Origin: Pyrinomonadaceae bacterium
GTDB lineage: Bacteria > Acidobacteriota > Blastocatellia > Pyrinomonadales > Pyrinomonadaceae
Reading direction: 5' to 3'
Length of the DNA: 64,000 nucleotides
Assembly: GCA_019694395.1 (NCBI GenBank)
Contig: JAIBCC010000001.1
Location: forward strand, 186,001-250,000
Part shown: in pieces, positions 27,082 to 37,575 of the stretch
How positions within the stretch are numbered: position 1 is the stretch's first letter
How the letters are laid out: the number at the start of each line of letters is the position of its first letter
Made by a program: the position numbers and the translations under genes
Notes under the pieces: model-generated
What the model saw: only the letters and a program-made list of their open reading frames with translations
The model's database searches: none
What the model was told of the DNA's origin: nothing

Positions 27082-27345
27082 ATGGCAAAAAGATTCCCCC
27101 GTAATATTTCGATTTTTAATAGTTCGCAATCCCTGAAAGTTTATACAATCAAAGATACCGTTTCTGTCCAGGATTCAACCGTTTATCAAATTCAGCAAAC
27201 CAAATATTTAGTTAAAAAACAGAAAAATAAAAATTGTAATGATGAATTTTTGACCTGGTTAGATGAATTAGCAAAAGAAGGGTGGGAATTAATAACTCAA
27301 CCGATTAATCTTGGATTTTATATTTTCAAAAAACCCGCTCGATAG
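27082..27345 (+). CDS. Small protein, DUF4177-like
   Basis: 87 residues. The start at 27082 is chosen because AGGAG lies seven bases upstream; the open frame extends 16 codons further without a site. The C-terminal half (FLTWLDELAKEGWELITQP, then GFYIFKKP) has the N-x-x-G-x-x-GWEL-type core of DUF4177 proteins, whose function is unknown. It is basic at the N-terminus. A hairpin terminator follows directly, so it is a single-gene transcript. Confidence 0.75.
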   Translation: MAKRFPRNISIFNSSQSLKVYTIKDTVSVQDSTVYQIQQTKYLVKKQKNKNCNDEFLTWLDELAKEGWELITQPINLGFYIFKKPAR

Positions 27346-27370
27346 TAATCCCCAATGTTAGGTTAAAAGC

Positions 27371-27403
27371 AGAAGGCAGGATAATTGATTCTGCCTTTTT
27401 TTT
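27371..27403 (+). terminator. Rho-independent terminator
   Basis: AAGGCAG (27373-27379) pairs with CTGCCTT (27391-27397) and is followed by a run of eight T. It lies 26 bases after the small DUF4177-like gene. Confidence 0.85.
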
Positions 27404-27417
27404 ACTTGTTGCCAGTC

Positions 27418-28149
27418 TCAATGTTTTTCATTGCAAGTTACTGGAACCCCTGCTAATTTTCCCGCTTCTTCGCAACACAAATTATCTTTTACCAAACGCA
27501 TTTCGGGGGTTGTAAATCTGCCTCTGGTAACAAACCGCTTTCCTGTTCGGACTTCTTCATAAACATAGTATTCTTTGGCACAGCCTGTATTTTGTGTATT
27601 TCCGCTATTTCCGCTTTGCGTGCTGCCACTACACGCACCGGGTTTTCCGGCAATATTTTCGGCTTCTTCGCAGCACAAATTTCCCTTTTCAAATTGCCAA
27701 CCGAAACCCGTTGTTCCCTGACCTTTTGTTATGGTAAATTCGCCCGTCTGAGTGTTTTTCCAAACAGAATAATCACGACAACAATATTTTGTAAAACTGC
27801 TTGAGGCACGAATTTTATCGGCAGAATCCATCGCTTGGGAAAAAGTGCAATTATTGTCGGAAAGTTTTGTGCAAGACATTCCCGAAGTCAACATATCAGC
27901 TGTTTGAAAAGAACTGCCGCCCCCACCGAATTCCGGATTTTCCTTTGCTATCGAAATCCAATCAGTGCGTCCACCCGAACAGGGCGAAGTTTTCACCCAT
28001 ACTTTCCAACCTGTCCCGCTTCTATCCCCGCCTGAGGTTGATTTGCCTACATTGGGAAATAAATTACAACCAATCGAAAAAGACAAGATAATTACAATTG
28101 AGATAAAGGCATTTACTTTCGTCAAACTAAGTGAAAAATTACTTTTCAT
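27418..28149 (-). CDS. Cysteine-rich lipoprotein with duplicated CCEEA module
   Basis: 243 residues with AGGAG upstream. The signal peptide ends in a lipobox (FSIGC). Residues about 40-170 hold a domain with GTGWKVWVKTSPCSGGRTDWIS, NCTFSQAMDSADKIR, YCCRDYSVWK, TGFGWQFEKGNLCCEEAE and AGKPGACSG. The block repeats in shortened form at about 188-240 (CAKEYYVYEEVRTGKRFVTRG, then KDNLCCEEAGKLAG and PVTC). At least ten Cys suggest disulfides outside the cytoplasm. I do not recognise the family. The next gene upstream is a paralogue. Confidence 0.8.
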   Translation of the reverse strand: MKSNFSLSLTKVNAFISIVIILSFSIGCNLFPNVGKSTSGGDRSGTGWKVWVKTSPCSGGRTDWISIAKENPEFGGGGSSFQTADMLTSGMSCTKLSDNNCTFSQAMDSADKIRASSSFTKYCCRDYSVWKNTQTGEFTITKGQGTTGFGWQFEKGNLCCEEAENIAGKPGACSGSTQSGNSGNTQNTGCAKEYYVYEEVRTGKRFVTRGRFTTPEMRLVKDNLCCEEAGKLAGVPVTCNEKH

Positions 28150-28194
28150 TCTTTTCTTACTCCTCTCTCCAATTAAACAAAATAAGTTTGAAAT

Positions 28195-29307
28195 TTACAC
28201 CTTACGATATTTGTAAAGAAATCTTGCCCCGCCCCACATTAAACCTATTTCAACTTCAATTTCATTTGGAGTGCTTAAAGTGGGCTTGAAAGAAACTGTT
28301 TTTTGTCCTGAGGCGGAAATTCCCGGTTTGCCATTAGCTTCGGCTTTTTGTTCTCTTCCCGGAGTGTCGGAATCAAGGTAATCACTTCTGACTCCCATTA
28401 AGGCTGCACAACCTCCCTGTGCCAAACATTGTATGTTCATCGAAACCGCAAACCCATTTTCGTCAAATGAGGCAGGAGGTCTTGTCCACTGAAATCGAAC
28501 CGCATAGTTGCCGTTCAGATCATATTGAGCCGAGGTAGATTGGGCATTGTAGCTATAGCCTTGTGAAGGAGGATCTGGTATTGCCGTCACGGAAACCAAT
28601 GTCCATCGCCCGATTGTCGGAGGCGGAGTTGAATACGGAGTTGAATAGGGAGTCGAATACGGAGTTGAATATGGCGTTGAATATGGAGTTTGTGCCGTTT
28701 CCCCGTTGTAAGCCGGATTGTTATTTCCATTTCCACTGTTGCGACGAGGAACTCCCGCGACATTCGAACTTCCAAGAGCCGGACCTCCGCTGCAAGCCCC
28801 CGGTTTTCCGGCAAAATCTTCTGCCTCCTCGCAACATAAATTTCCTTTTTCAAATTGCCAGCCGAAACCCGCTGTCCCCTGACCTTTAACAATGGTCATT
28901 TCACCTGTTTGGGTATATTTCCAAACAGCATAATCACGGCAGCAATAATTGGTGAATTGGCTTGAACCGCGAATGGAATTCGCCGCGTCCGTTGCCTGAG
29001 CAAAAGTGCAATTGGTATCGGAGTTTTTGGAGCAGGCGATTCCTGAACCAAGCCGATCCGCCGTTTGAAAATAACTACCGCCGCCCCCTTCGGTTGGATT
29101 CACTTTTGCTACCGAAATCCAGTCGGTGCGCCCGCCTGAGCAGGGCGAAGTTTTCACCCACACTTTCCAACCTGTCCCGCCTCGATCTCCGCTTGAGCTT
29201 GAATTTCCACTACCGGAAGACTTACAAGCCAATAAAAAACAGATTCCAATGGCAAGTGCAATAATTGCATTAAACCCTGCCATACTTACCGAACGATAGA
29301 TTTTCAT
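28195..29307 (-). CDS. Cysteine-rich lipoprotein, paralogue with TPYS repeat and extra C-terminal domain
   Basis: 370 residues with AAGGAG upstream and a lipobox (CFLLAC). Residues about 40-175 repeat the Cys-rich domain of the downstream gene almost residue for residue (GTGWKVWVKTSPCSGGRTDWIS, GFGWQFEKGNLCCEEAE). A linker of five TPYS units follows, encoded by a 12-base tandem repeat, and then a beta-rich C-terminal domain (about 235-370) with Cys in CLAQGGCAALMG. The tandem pair clearly arose by duplication. Function unknown; it is probably anchored in the envelope. Confidence 0.8.
   Translation of the reverse strand: MKIYRSVSMAGFNAIIALAIGICFLLACKSSGSGNSSSSGDRGGTGWKVWVKTSPCSGGRTDWISVAKVNPTEGGGGSYFQTADRLGSGIACSKNSDTNCTFAQATDAANSIRGSSQFTNYCCRDYAVWKYTQTGEMTIVKGQGTAGFGWQFEKGNLCCEEAEDFAGKPGACSGGPALGSSNVAGVPRRNSGNGNNNPAYNGETAQTPYSTPYSTPYSTPYSTPYSTPPPTIGRWTLVSVTAIPDPPSQGYSYNAQSTSAQYDLNGNYAVRFQWTRPPASFDENGFAVSMNIQCLAQGGCAALMGVRSDYLDSDTPGREQKAEANGKPGISASGQKTVSFKPTLSTPNEIEVEIGLMWGGARFLYKYRKV
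28631..28690. repeat. 12-base minisatellite encoding TPYS (5 units)
   Basis: Five near-identical units of GAATACGGAGTT in the plus strand, reading TPYS repeats in the minus-strand lipoprotein. Differences are single bases. Twelve-base units keep frame when copy number changes. Confidence 0.9.
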
Positions 29308-29356
29308 TTTTCAAACTCCTTAACGAATAATTGCTAATTTTATATTTTTCAAATCT

Positions 29357-29704
29357 TCAATCACTGCCGAAATTTATTGAAACAGTTAGCGTAAAACTGG
29401 TCGTTGTTCGGCAGTTGTTGACTATTTCAAGATAATTGTTACCCGGCTGAGTGATGTAACTGATACTGGTTGCGCCGTTGGAAAATTTGGCACAACCGTT
29501 ACGCGAACTGATATTCGCAGAAAGGACTTGACCATATCTGGCGGTTAAAACAAAACTGCGATTTGCATAAGCATTGATAGGACTCGAAACAGTGGCTGAA
29601 GTTCTTCCACGGGCAAAACTGATTCGTGTTTGAGCAGTTAAATCAGAACTGGTTACGGAAATCATCAGACCTAATAAAATCATTTGTAAACCTAGTTTTT
29701 TCAT
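29357..29704 (-). CDS. Small secreted protein, possible lysozyme-inhibitor/pre-peptidase-like beta domain
   Basis: 115 residues with AGGAG upstream and a signal peptide (1-25). The mature part begins RISFARGRTSATVSSPINAYANRSFVLTARYGQ. This resembles short exported beta-sandwich proteins annotated in other bacteria as g-type lysozyme inhibitor-like or pre-peptidase C-terminal domains. Two Cys (NGCAKF and NNCRTT) could form a disulfide. The resemblance is weak and from memory, so function is open. Confidence 0.65.
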   Translation of the reverse strand: MKKLGLQMILLGLMISVTSSDLTAQTRISFARGRTSATVSSPINAYANRSFVLTARYGQVLSANISSRNGCAKFSNGATSISYITQPGNNYLEIVNNCRTTTSFTLTVSINFGSD

Positions 29705-29749
29705 CTTTTATTTCTCCTGGCTACTCATTAAGAAATTTCTTTCTAACTT

Positions 29750-29953
29750 CTAATGTTCTTTTTTCAAAAACATTTCATTTCTTATTTTCTCAAGAGTCTT
29801 CTCACTAATTTTCGCTTCTCTGATTATTTGAACTTTTTCTGATTCGGTAAGGTAATCTGATTTCTGCTCATCTTTTTTGTTCAAATTCTCCCCAAAGCAG
29901 CCGATTCGAATCCGCCTGATCTTGGTAATGGTCACTTTTAATTTTCGTTTCAT
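29750..29953 (-). CDS. Small basic hypothetical protein
   Basis: 67 residues, MKRKLKVTITKIRRIRI at the start and a charged helical C-terminus (LTESEKVQIIREAKISEKTLEKI). No Shine-Dalgarno is seen. It is divergent from the winged-helix/TPR regulator with 83 bases between starts. Short basic proteins of this look occur beside such regulators in related bacteria as I recall, but the gene could also be spurious. Confidence 0.4.
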   Translation of the reverse strand: MKRKLKVTITKIRRIRIGCFGENLNKKDEQKSDYLTESEKVQIIREAKISEKTLEKIRNEMFLKKEH

Positions 29954-30036
29954 TTTTCTGGAAATTCGGCTATGCTGTAAATCTAAATTAAAAAGGCAAG
30001 GAAATAACGAAAGAAAGACGAAATTTTTCCGAAATT

Positions 30037-32373
30037 ATGATGAATTCGTCAGGGAAAATCACCTACCGTTTTGCTGATGTCGAAGTTGATTTGTCGCGTG
30101 GCAGTTTGACACATAACGGCAAGGACATTTATTTGCGCCAAAAGACATTTCAAGTCTTTATTTATTTGTTGGAACAACACGACAGGCTGGTTTCAAAAGA
30201 CGAATTAATGCAAACCGTCTGGAAAGATACAGCCGTTACAGATGATGTGTTGGTGCAGTGCGTTAAGGAAATTCGCCAAACTCTCGGAGACAATCCCCAA
30301 CAGCCGCGTTTTATCAAAACATTTCCTAAAATCGGTTATCGTTTTATTGGCAAAGTAGAAGAATACCCTCAAACAACTTTTATCGAAGAAATTACCAAAG
30401 TCGAATTTGAGATAGAAGAAGAATTTGACACCGACCAATCAAACAAAAAAAACCTCTTACCAATCAAAGACAAAAAATCCAAAAGCTTTTTTTATTTTCC
30501 GATTGCAATAGTTGTTTTAATTGGCATATTAATTTTTGGCGTCTCCTTTTGGTGGCGAACCAATTTGCATACAATTCAAACACGTTTACCTATCGTTGCC
30601 GGAAAAAAAAATATTGCAGTAATGTTTTTTGAAAATCATTCAAAAAGCGTCGAACTTGATTGGCTGCGCGAAGGTTTGGCGGATATGTTGATTACCAATC
30701 TTTCACGTTCAAACAATTTGAATGTTTTGAGTCGCAATCAGCTTTATAACTTACTTGAAAGGCAAAGTTTAGAAAAAAATTTCTCACTTGACCAAGCCGT
30801 AGAAATTGCCCGTCAAACACAATCAAACTTATTTATCTTGGGGAGTTTTTCTCAAATTGGGGAACGTGTCAGACTGGATATTCAGATTTACGATGCTGAA
30901 AGCGGCAATATTTTAACTTCGGAGAATTTAACGGTCGAAAAATCGGAACAACTTTTGACCGAAATTGATCTTTTGTCATTCAAAATTACGAATCGGCTAA
31001 ATATTGACTCAGACGAAAAAGCGAATTTGGCAACTACCATGACCAATAATTTGGAAGCCTACCGCTATTATTCGCTGGCTCTGGAAAAAGCCCAGGGCTT
31101 ACAAACCAATGACGCTTTGGATTTACTTGAAAAAGCAGTCGCTCTTGATCCTAGTTTTGCAATGGCTTACGCGCGGATCGGTCATACTTATTCAATAACT
31201 CAGGGTTGGTCGGAAAAAGGTAAACCCTATTTGGAAAAAGCCTTTGCCATGTCTGATCGGCTGTCCGAAAAAGACCGTCTGTTTATTGCCGGTTGGTATG
31301 CAATTGCTAATCTTGATTATCCGTCGGCTATTCAAACCTTTCGCGAAATCATCCAAAAATATCCAACTGAAACTGAAGCCTACTTACGGCTTGGCTATTT
31401 GCTGCGCGGGGAGGAAAAGTTTGAGGATGCCATTGGAATTTTGCGTCAGGGATTGGCAATTGATTCTAATTCACCCGAAATTTATAACGCACTTGGCTTG
31501 CTTTATTCATTACTTGGCAAACATTCGGAAGCAATTGTCATGCACGAACATTACGTGGCACTTGAGCCATCCAAAGCAAACTCATTTGACAGCCTTGGGA
31601 TGACGTATCAATGGGCTGGTCATTACAACGAAGCGATAGTCAATTATCAGCAAGCCCTCAAGATCAATCCGAAATTTGAAATTGCTCAGGTTCATTTGGG
31701 AAATACTTATTTTCAAAGCGGACAGTTTCAAAAATCAATCGAAGCCATTAAAAAATACATTGAATTAGCCCCTTCACATTTGGAAAGAGGACGCGGATTT
31801 ACTTATCTTGCTTATATTTACCGAAAACAGAATAATTTGAACGCTGCCAAACAAGCAGCACAAACAGCTTTGAATGAAGAGCCTTTTCAGATGGGTGAAA
31901 TGCTCATCATCTCCTGTGACAACGGCGATTGGAAAACGGTCGAGAAACTGAAAAATAAAATTTTTGCAGATGCGTCATTCTCAAATCGCGGAGCCAGACT
32001 GAGTCCGCGATACAAATATTATTATCTTGGCTATATCGCCTTAAAAAAAGGGGAAACTGAAACCGCTTTGGAAAATTTTCGTGAGGCATTAAGGCACTTA
32101 CCTCTGAGTTGGAATATTGATTCCTTTGAGGATTGTCTTGCCAATGCCTATCTTGAAATCGGACGTTATGATGAGGCAATTGCTGAATATCAAAGGATTC
32201 TGCAAATCAATCCTAACTATCCATTTGCACAATATTCAATGGCAAAAGCACTTGAAAAAAAAGGACAGTTAGAAGATTCGCAAATTGCCTATCGTAAATT
32301 TTTAGAAAGTTGGAAGAATGCAGATCAAAATATTTCAGAAATTATTCAGGCTCAAAAATCTATTTCTTCCTAA
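30037..32373 (+). CDS. Membrane-anchored winged-helix regulator with TPR sensor domain (CadC/ToxR-like)
   Basis: 778 residues. Residues about 10-108 form an OmpR/PhoB-type DNA-binding domain (LRQKTFQVFIYLLEQHDRLVSKDELMQTVW, then PRFIKTFPKIGYRF). One membrane helix lies at about 148-173. The outer part has a TolB-like segment (NIAVMFFENHSK, LREGLADMLITNLSRS) and then about nine tetratricopeptide repeats to the C-terminus. The layout is that of one-component regulators that bind DNA from the membrane, common in Acidobacteriota. The target genes are unknown. Confidence 0.92.
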   Translation: MMNSSGKITYRFADVEVDLSRGSLTHNGKDIYLRQKTFQVFIYLLEQHDRLVSKDELMQTVWKDTAVTDDVLVQCVKEIRQTLGDNPQQPRFIKTFPKIGYRFIGKVEEYPQTTFIEEITKVEFEIEEEFDTDQSNKKNLLPIKDKKSKSFFYFPIAIVVLIGILIFGVSFWWRTNLHTIQTRLPIVAGKKNIAVMFFENHSKSVELDWLREGLADMLITNLSRSNNLNVLSRNQLYNLLERQSLEKNFSLDQAVEIARQTQSNLFILGSFSQIGERVRLDIQIYDAESGNILTSENLTVEKSEQLLTEIDLLSFKITNRLNIDSDEKANLATTMTNNLEAYRYYSLALEKAQGLQTNDALDLLEKAVALDPSFAMAYARIGHTYSITQGWSEKGKPYLEKAFAMSDRLSEKDRLFIAGWYAIANLDYPSAIQTFREIIQKYPTETEAYLRLGYLLRGEEKFEDAIGILRQGLAIDSNSPEIYNALGLLYSLLGKHSEAIVMHEHYVALEPSKANSFDSLGMTYQWAGHYNEAIVNYQQALKINPKFEIAQVHLGNTYFQSGQFQKSIEAIKKYIELAPSHLERGRGFTYLAYIYRKQNNLNAAKQAAQTALNEEPFQMGEMLIISCDNGDWKTVEKLKNKIFADASFSNRGARLSPRYKYYYLGYIALKKGETETALENFREALRHLPLSWNIDSFEDCLANAYLEIGRYDEAIAEYQRILQINPNYPFAQYSMAKALEKKGQLEDSQIAYRKFLESWKNADQNISEIIQAQKSISS

Positions 32374-32382
32374 ACAAAAATT

Positions 32383-32435
32383 GCCGCAAAAATTACAAAA
32401 CCCATAAAAATTATGTTTTTTGCTCTTTCTGCGGC
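32383..32435. repeat. Imperfect inverted repeat of GCCGCAAAA type
   Basis: GCCGCAAAAATTACAAAA at the left and TTTGCTCTTTCTGCGGC at the right, with a palindromic CATAAAAATTATG centre, form an AT-rich hairpin between convergent genes. It resembles the element at 21226. Confidence 0.5.
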
Positions 32436-32465
32436 TTCTACTCTTAATTGGTCCATTTAACTTTT

Positions 32466-33641
32466 TTAGGCTGCTACCAAACTCATTTCTTCAATTGCTT
32501 TATCAATTTCCTCTCGCTGTTCCTGAGTCAACTTTTTATCCTCTAACAAATTATAAAGAGTTGGTAAAGAATTTTGATCTTTATTGACTTTTATAATGTG
32601 AACCAAAGCAGAGCGAACTTTTTTATCCGGGTGATTTTTTAAGGCTTCCAGAATTTGACTGTTTTCTCCCGATCTGAGAACCAGCGACAATAAAACAAAA
32701 GCTTCGTAAGAATATTTTGGATCACGGTGGATAAGCCGATCAAAGGAACGTTCAACAAAACCACCCTCTACAGCAGCTCTGGCAGCGTGACGCATTCTGC
32801 CTTGTTCATTCATCTCAACTATTCTTGCCCAGGCATCGGCACGGTCAAAACTCAAACGAGTTAATCCGCGAGCTGCTGCCGCACGAACTTCCCGGGTGGG
32901 ATCGGCACAGGCTAACAAAATCGTTTCAAACACGCTTTGGTGATCAAATTCGGATAAAATCGAAATTGCTTTTGAACGCAGTTGAGCAGAAAGGTCGTAA
33001 ATTGCCACTTGTGAGAGAGCCTCAACCGAGTTCCGGGTTCTGAAAGCCGCTAGAATTCTAACCGCTAAATCGCGAACTTCTTCATCTTCCTCATATTCAT
33101 CGTGAGTTTGTTCAATAGCACTAATTAATGCTTCTTCATTTGAAAGAGGTAAATTGTCAAAAGGTCTCGGGCGTTCAACTTTTTGAAAGCCGAAAACGGG
33201 TAAAGGAACTGAATCTAAAGCATCTAATCCAAATTGTTCGGTTTTAAATTCTTTAGTCGTGTTCAGAACAACATTGGTGTTTGGAAGATTTAGAGTTGGT
33301 TTCTTTGGGTTTTTGCGGCGTTTTCTGTCAACAATGTTCTGATTTTTTCGCAGCCACTCCATTTCTTCATCCGCATCAAAGGTCAAACCTTCGGCGTTGC
33401 TTTTCTTTCGCTGCTCTTTCCAATTATTTTCAACAACTTTATCTTCTTGTTTTTTTAGCTTCAGTTTCCAAACTATTGCTCCTGATAACCCTAATACTAA
33501 AACAACCAAGGTAATATACCACCAAGTATAATCTTCATCGGGTGGTTTTAAGGTGGAAGGTTGTTGTGAAAATATTTGAATGGTAAAAACAAAAATAGCA
33601 ACCGTTAAATACAATATACGAAATCTCATTTCTTTTCTCAT
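32466..33641 (-). CDS. HEAT-repeat protein with membrane anchor
   Basis: 391 residues. A signal-like segment (about 6-25) and a second hydrophobic helix (about 42-62, YITLVVLVLGLSGAIVWKLKL) are followed by a basic region and HEAT repeats from about residue 165 (ALISAIEQTHDEYE, LRSKAISILSEFDHQSV, REVRAAAARGLTRL, MRHAARAAVEGGF). HEAT arrays bind proteins. The domain is probably cytoplasmic and tethered to the membrane. The start could be four codons downstream (33629). Confidence 0.8.
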   Translation of the reverse strand: MRKEMRFRILYLTVAIFVFTIQIFSQQPSTLKPPDEDYTWWYITLVVLVLGLSGAIVWKLKLKKQEDKVVENNWKEQRKKSNAEGLTFDADEEMEWLRKNQNIVDRKRRKNPKKPTLNLPNTNVVLNTTKEFKTEQFGLDALDSVPLPVFGFQKVERPRPFDNLPLSNEEALISAIEQTHDEYEEDEEVRDLAVRILAAFRTRNSVEALSQVAIYDLSAQLRSKAISILSEFDHQSVFETILLACADPTREVRAAAARGLTRLSFDRADAWARIVEMNEQGRMRHAARAAVEGGFVERSFDRLIHRDPKYSYEAFVLLSLVLRSGENSQILEALKNHPDKKVRSALVHIIKVNKDQNSLPTLYNLLEDKKLTQEQREEIDKAIEEMSLVAA

Positions 33642-33905
33642 TTCTTTTAGTTGAATTACTTGATGCGGCGTTTTTTGAAGGGCGATGATTGAGTTAACTC
33701 TCTTTAAGGTGAACTCAACTTAACATTATGCAACTTTTTTCAGCATTTGTCACTAAGAATTTTTATCTTTGTTGGTCAATGTTTATTATTTTTGTGTTTT
33801 TTTATCTTAAAAGGCAAATTCACCTTTTAACCCTTTACCCAAAGATATTTTCATACTAAAGTTAGAAGCATAATTTAATAATTTCGCTTTCTCTAAAAAA
33901 ATTAA

Positions 33906-34811
33906 ATGTCTGCCTTTAATACCGTAACTGAAACTAATCTTTCAGAATTACCATTGATTCATCGCGGAAAAGTGCGTGATGTGTATCAAGTCAATGACAA
34001 ACAGCTATTGTTAGTTGCAACTGACAGAATTTCGGCTTTTGATTGCGTTATGCCAACTCCAATCCCCAATAAAGGCATAATCCTGACGCAGCTCTCAAAA
34101 TTTTGGTTTTCGAGGCTCGGACATTTGACCGATCATCATTTTCTAAACGCTGATTTTGATAAAATGCCGGAAACCGTGCAGAAAAATAAAGAATTACGGG
34201 GCAGATCAACCTTAGTTAAGAAGACAAAGGTTTTTCCGGTTGAATGTGTTGTCCGAGGTTATATTGCCGGTTCCGGTTGGAAAGATTACAAGGCAACTGG
34301 AAAAATTTGCGGACATGAGTTACCTGAAGGGTTAATAGAAGCAGACAAACTACCGCAACCGATTTTTACCCCGGCGACAAAAGCTGCAACCGGACACGAT
34401 GAAAACATTACCGAATTGGAATTCGTTAAAATTGTCGGAGCAGAAATAGCGGCAAAATTAAGTTCGCTTTCTCTTAAACTTTATCAGGAAGCCAGCACTT
34501 ATGCTTTAACCTGCGGCATTATCATTGCAGATACTAAATTTGAGTTCGGACAAGATGAGAACGGTAACATTTTATTGATTGACGAAGTTTTAACCCCCGA
34601 TTCTTCGCGTTTTTGGTCAGTTGAAAATTATCAACCCGGGCAATCTCCGGCTTCATTCGATAAACAATTCGTGCGGGATTATTTGGAAACGCTCGATTGG
34701 AACAAACAACCCCCAGCCCCGGCTTTACCGGAAAATATTATTGAAGCGACCACCAAGCGTTATTTGGAAGCCTACAAACTTTTGACAGGAGAAGATTTCC
34801 CGCAAATTTGA
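33906..34811 (+). CDS. purC: SAICAR synthetase (phosphoribosylaminoimidazole-succinocarboxamide synthase)
   Basis: 301 residues, long (yeast-like) form. LIHRGKVRDVYQVNDKQLLLVATDRISAFDCVMPTPIPNKG and VECVVRGYIAGSGWKDYKATG are diagnostic, and IIADTKFEFG with IDEVLTPDSSRFW completes the active site. It joins CAIR and aspartate in purine synthesis. A Fis-type HTH gene follows 34 bases downstream and is probably cotranscribed. Confidence 0.96.
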   Translation: MSAFNTVTETNLSELPLIHRGKVRDVYQVNDKQLLLVATDRISAFDCVMPTPIPNKGIILTQLSKFWFSRLGHLTDHHFLNADFDKMPETVQKNKELRGRSTLVKKTKVFPVECVVRGYIAGSGWKDYKATGKICGHELPEGLIEADKLPQPIFTPATKAATGHDENITELEFVKIVGAEIAAKLSSLSLKLYQEASTYALTCGIIIADTKFEFGQDENGNILLIDEVLTPDSSRFWSVENYQPGQSPASFDKQFVRDYLETLDWNKQPPAPALPENIIEATTKRYLEAYKLLTGEDFPQI

Positions 34812-34845
34812 AATTTAATTGCGATTGAATGTTTTATCAAAATCT

Positions 34846-35091
34846 ATGCAGATACGAACGCGAATGGAAACATTGATTGATGAGATGCTGGACGGGCAAA
34901 TTATGCTCAATGAAGCAATGTCAGAATTTGAGAAGTTATACATTCAAAAGGCTTTACTCCGCTACAAAGATCATTTATCTCAGACTGCTAACGCTCTTGG
35001 GATTCACCGTAATACACTTTCAAAAAGAGTTTCAACCTATCAGGAACAACCTAAACCACCTAAAAGATTACTTTCCCGCCGTTCTAAATAA
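34846..35091 (+). CDS. Small Fis-type helix-turn-helix protein
   Basis: 81 residues from the ATG at 34846 (an in-frame TTG lies nine codons upstream). The C-terminal half LYIQKALLRYKDHLSQTANALGIHRNTLSKRV is the HTH_8 fold of Fis and NtrC C-termini, and the tail is basic. Without an ATPase domain it is a Fis-like DNA-binding protein, perhaps nucleoid-associated. It lies between purC and groES, and a groES promoter follows at once. Confidence 0.85.
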   Translation: MQIRTRMETLIDEMLDGQIMLNEAMSEFEKLYIQKALLRYKDHLSQTANALGIHRNTLSKRVSTYQEQPKPPKRLLSRRSK

Positions 35092-35156
35092 TCCCACTTT
35101 TAAAAGTTGATAATATCATTGTCAGATTTTCTTCAAAAAAATATTCAAAGAGATAC

Positions 35157-35211
35157 TTGACAAGATAGTTTAGCGTTTTCTATACTAGCACTCATACAAT
35201 GAGAGTGCTAA
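35157..35211 (+). promoter_or_regulatory. groESL promoter with overlapping CIRCE operator (HrcA site)
   Basis: TTGACA (35157-35162), 18 bases, TATACT (35181-35186) is a near-consensus sigma-70 promoter. It is overlapped by CTAGCACTC, nine bases, GAGTGCTAA (35185-35211), which matches the CIRCE consensus except one base. CIRCE is the binding site of repressor HrcA, so groESL is expected to be heat-induced by derepression. hrcA itself is not in the window. Confidence 0.93.
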
Positions 35212-35250
35212 AGCTCTCTGATAATCATCTAAAATAAGGAGTTAAAATAA

Positions 35251-35565
35251 ATGGCTACAACAATTAAACCATTACACGATAGAGTTATCATCAAACGTCT
35301 TGACGAAAGCGCAGAAAAAACCGCCGGGGGCTTATTCATTCCTGATTCAGCCAAAGAAAAACCGCAAGAAGGCAAAGTAATTGCAGTTGGTGCCGGAAAA
35401 GTAAGAGAAGACGGTTCACGTCAAACTTTGGATGTTAAAGAAGGCGACCGCGTTCTTTTTGGAAAATACAGCGGTTCAGAAATCAAATTAGATGGCGAAG
35501 AATTTTTGATCATGCGTGAAGATGAAATCTTAGGGATTATCGAACGCGCAGGAGCTGCCGCCTAG
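35251..35565 (+). CDS. groES: Co-chaperonin GroES
   Basis: 104 residues with AAGGAG upstream. [35 protein letters not shown], including the mobile loop, is typical, and it ends with a short Ala-rich tail. It caps the GroEL ring. The start lies 40 bases after the CIRCE operator. The stop codon overlaps a 7-base repeat array (TAGTAGC, AGTTAGC, AGTGACA). Confidence 0.98.
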   Translation: MATTIKPLHDRVIIKRLDESAEKTAGGLFIPDSAKEKPQEGKVIAVGAGKVREDGSRQTLDVKEGDRVLFGKYSGSEIKLDGEEFLIMREDEILGIIERAGAAA

Positions 35566-35590
35566 TAGCAGTTAGCAGTGACAGCAGCAG
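35564..35590. repeat. 7-base tandem repeat at the groES stop codon
   Basis: About four units of AGTTAGC type begin at the groES stop codon and fill the start of the groES-groEL spacer. Confidence 0.55.
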
Positions 35591-35718
35591 TTTTTCTATG
35601 TGCAAACTGCCTAAGTTAAACTAAACAAATATTAAAAATAATCAAAAAGTTGGCGTAAAATGCAGATTAATTGCTTGGAGCAACTGCTCCTGCCAACTGA
35701 TAAAAAGGAGTTTAATAA

Positions 35719-37368
<1,650 letters not shown>

Positions 37369-37377
37369 TCTCATTTT

Positions 37378-37398
37378 AGATTTGCGATTTGCGATTGT
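37378..37398. repeat. 7-base tandem repeat after groEL (3 units)
   Basis: AGATTTG, CGATTTG, CGATTGT begin nine bases after the groEL stop codon. Confidence 0.6.
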
Positions 37399-37455
37399 TT
37401 TGTTTTCAAAAGCTCTTTCGTAAACCTAACTTCTGGAAACACCCATCCAAAATTG

Positions 37456-37491
37456 AAAAAGGCTTTGTTCGTTATGGGCAAAGCCTTTTTT
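37456..37491. terminator. Bidirectional Rho-independent terminator after groEL
   Basis: A 12-base stem (AAAAAGGCTTTG at 37456-37467 with CAAAGCCTTTTT at 37479-37490) has an A-run on one side and a T-run on the other. It lies between convergent groEL and the ExbD-like gene. Confidence 0.9.
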
Positions 37492-37575
37492 ATCCATTGT
37501 TTTTCAAAGAAATACTCAACAAATGTCCATTATTTGCTTTTTCATAAATACTTCTCTTAGTTATAGTTACTGCCT

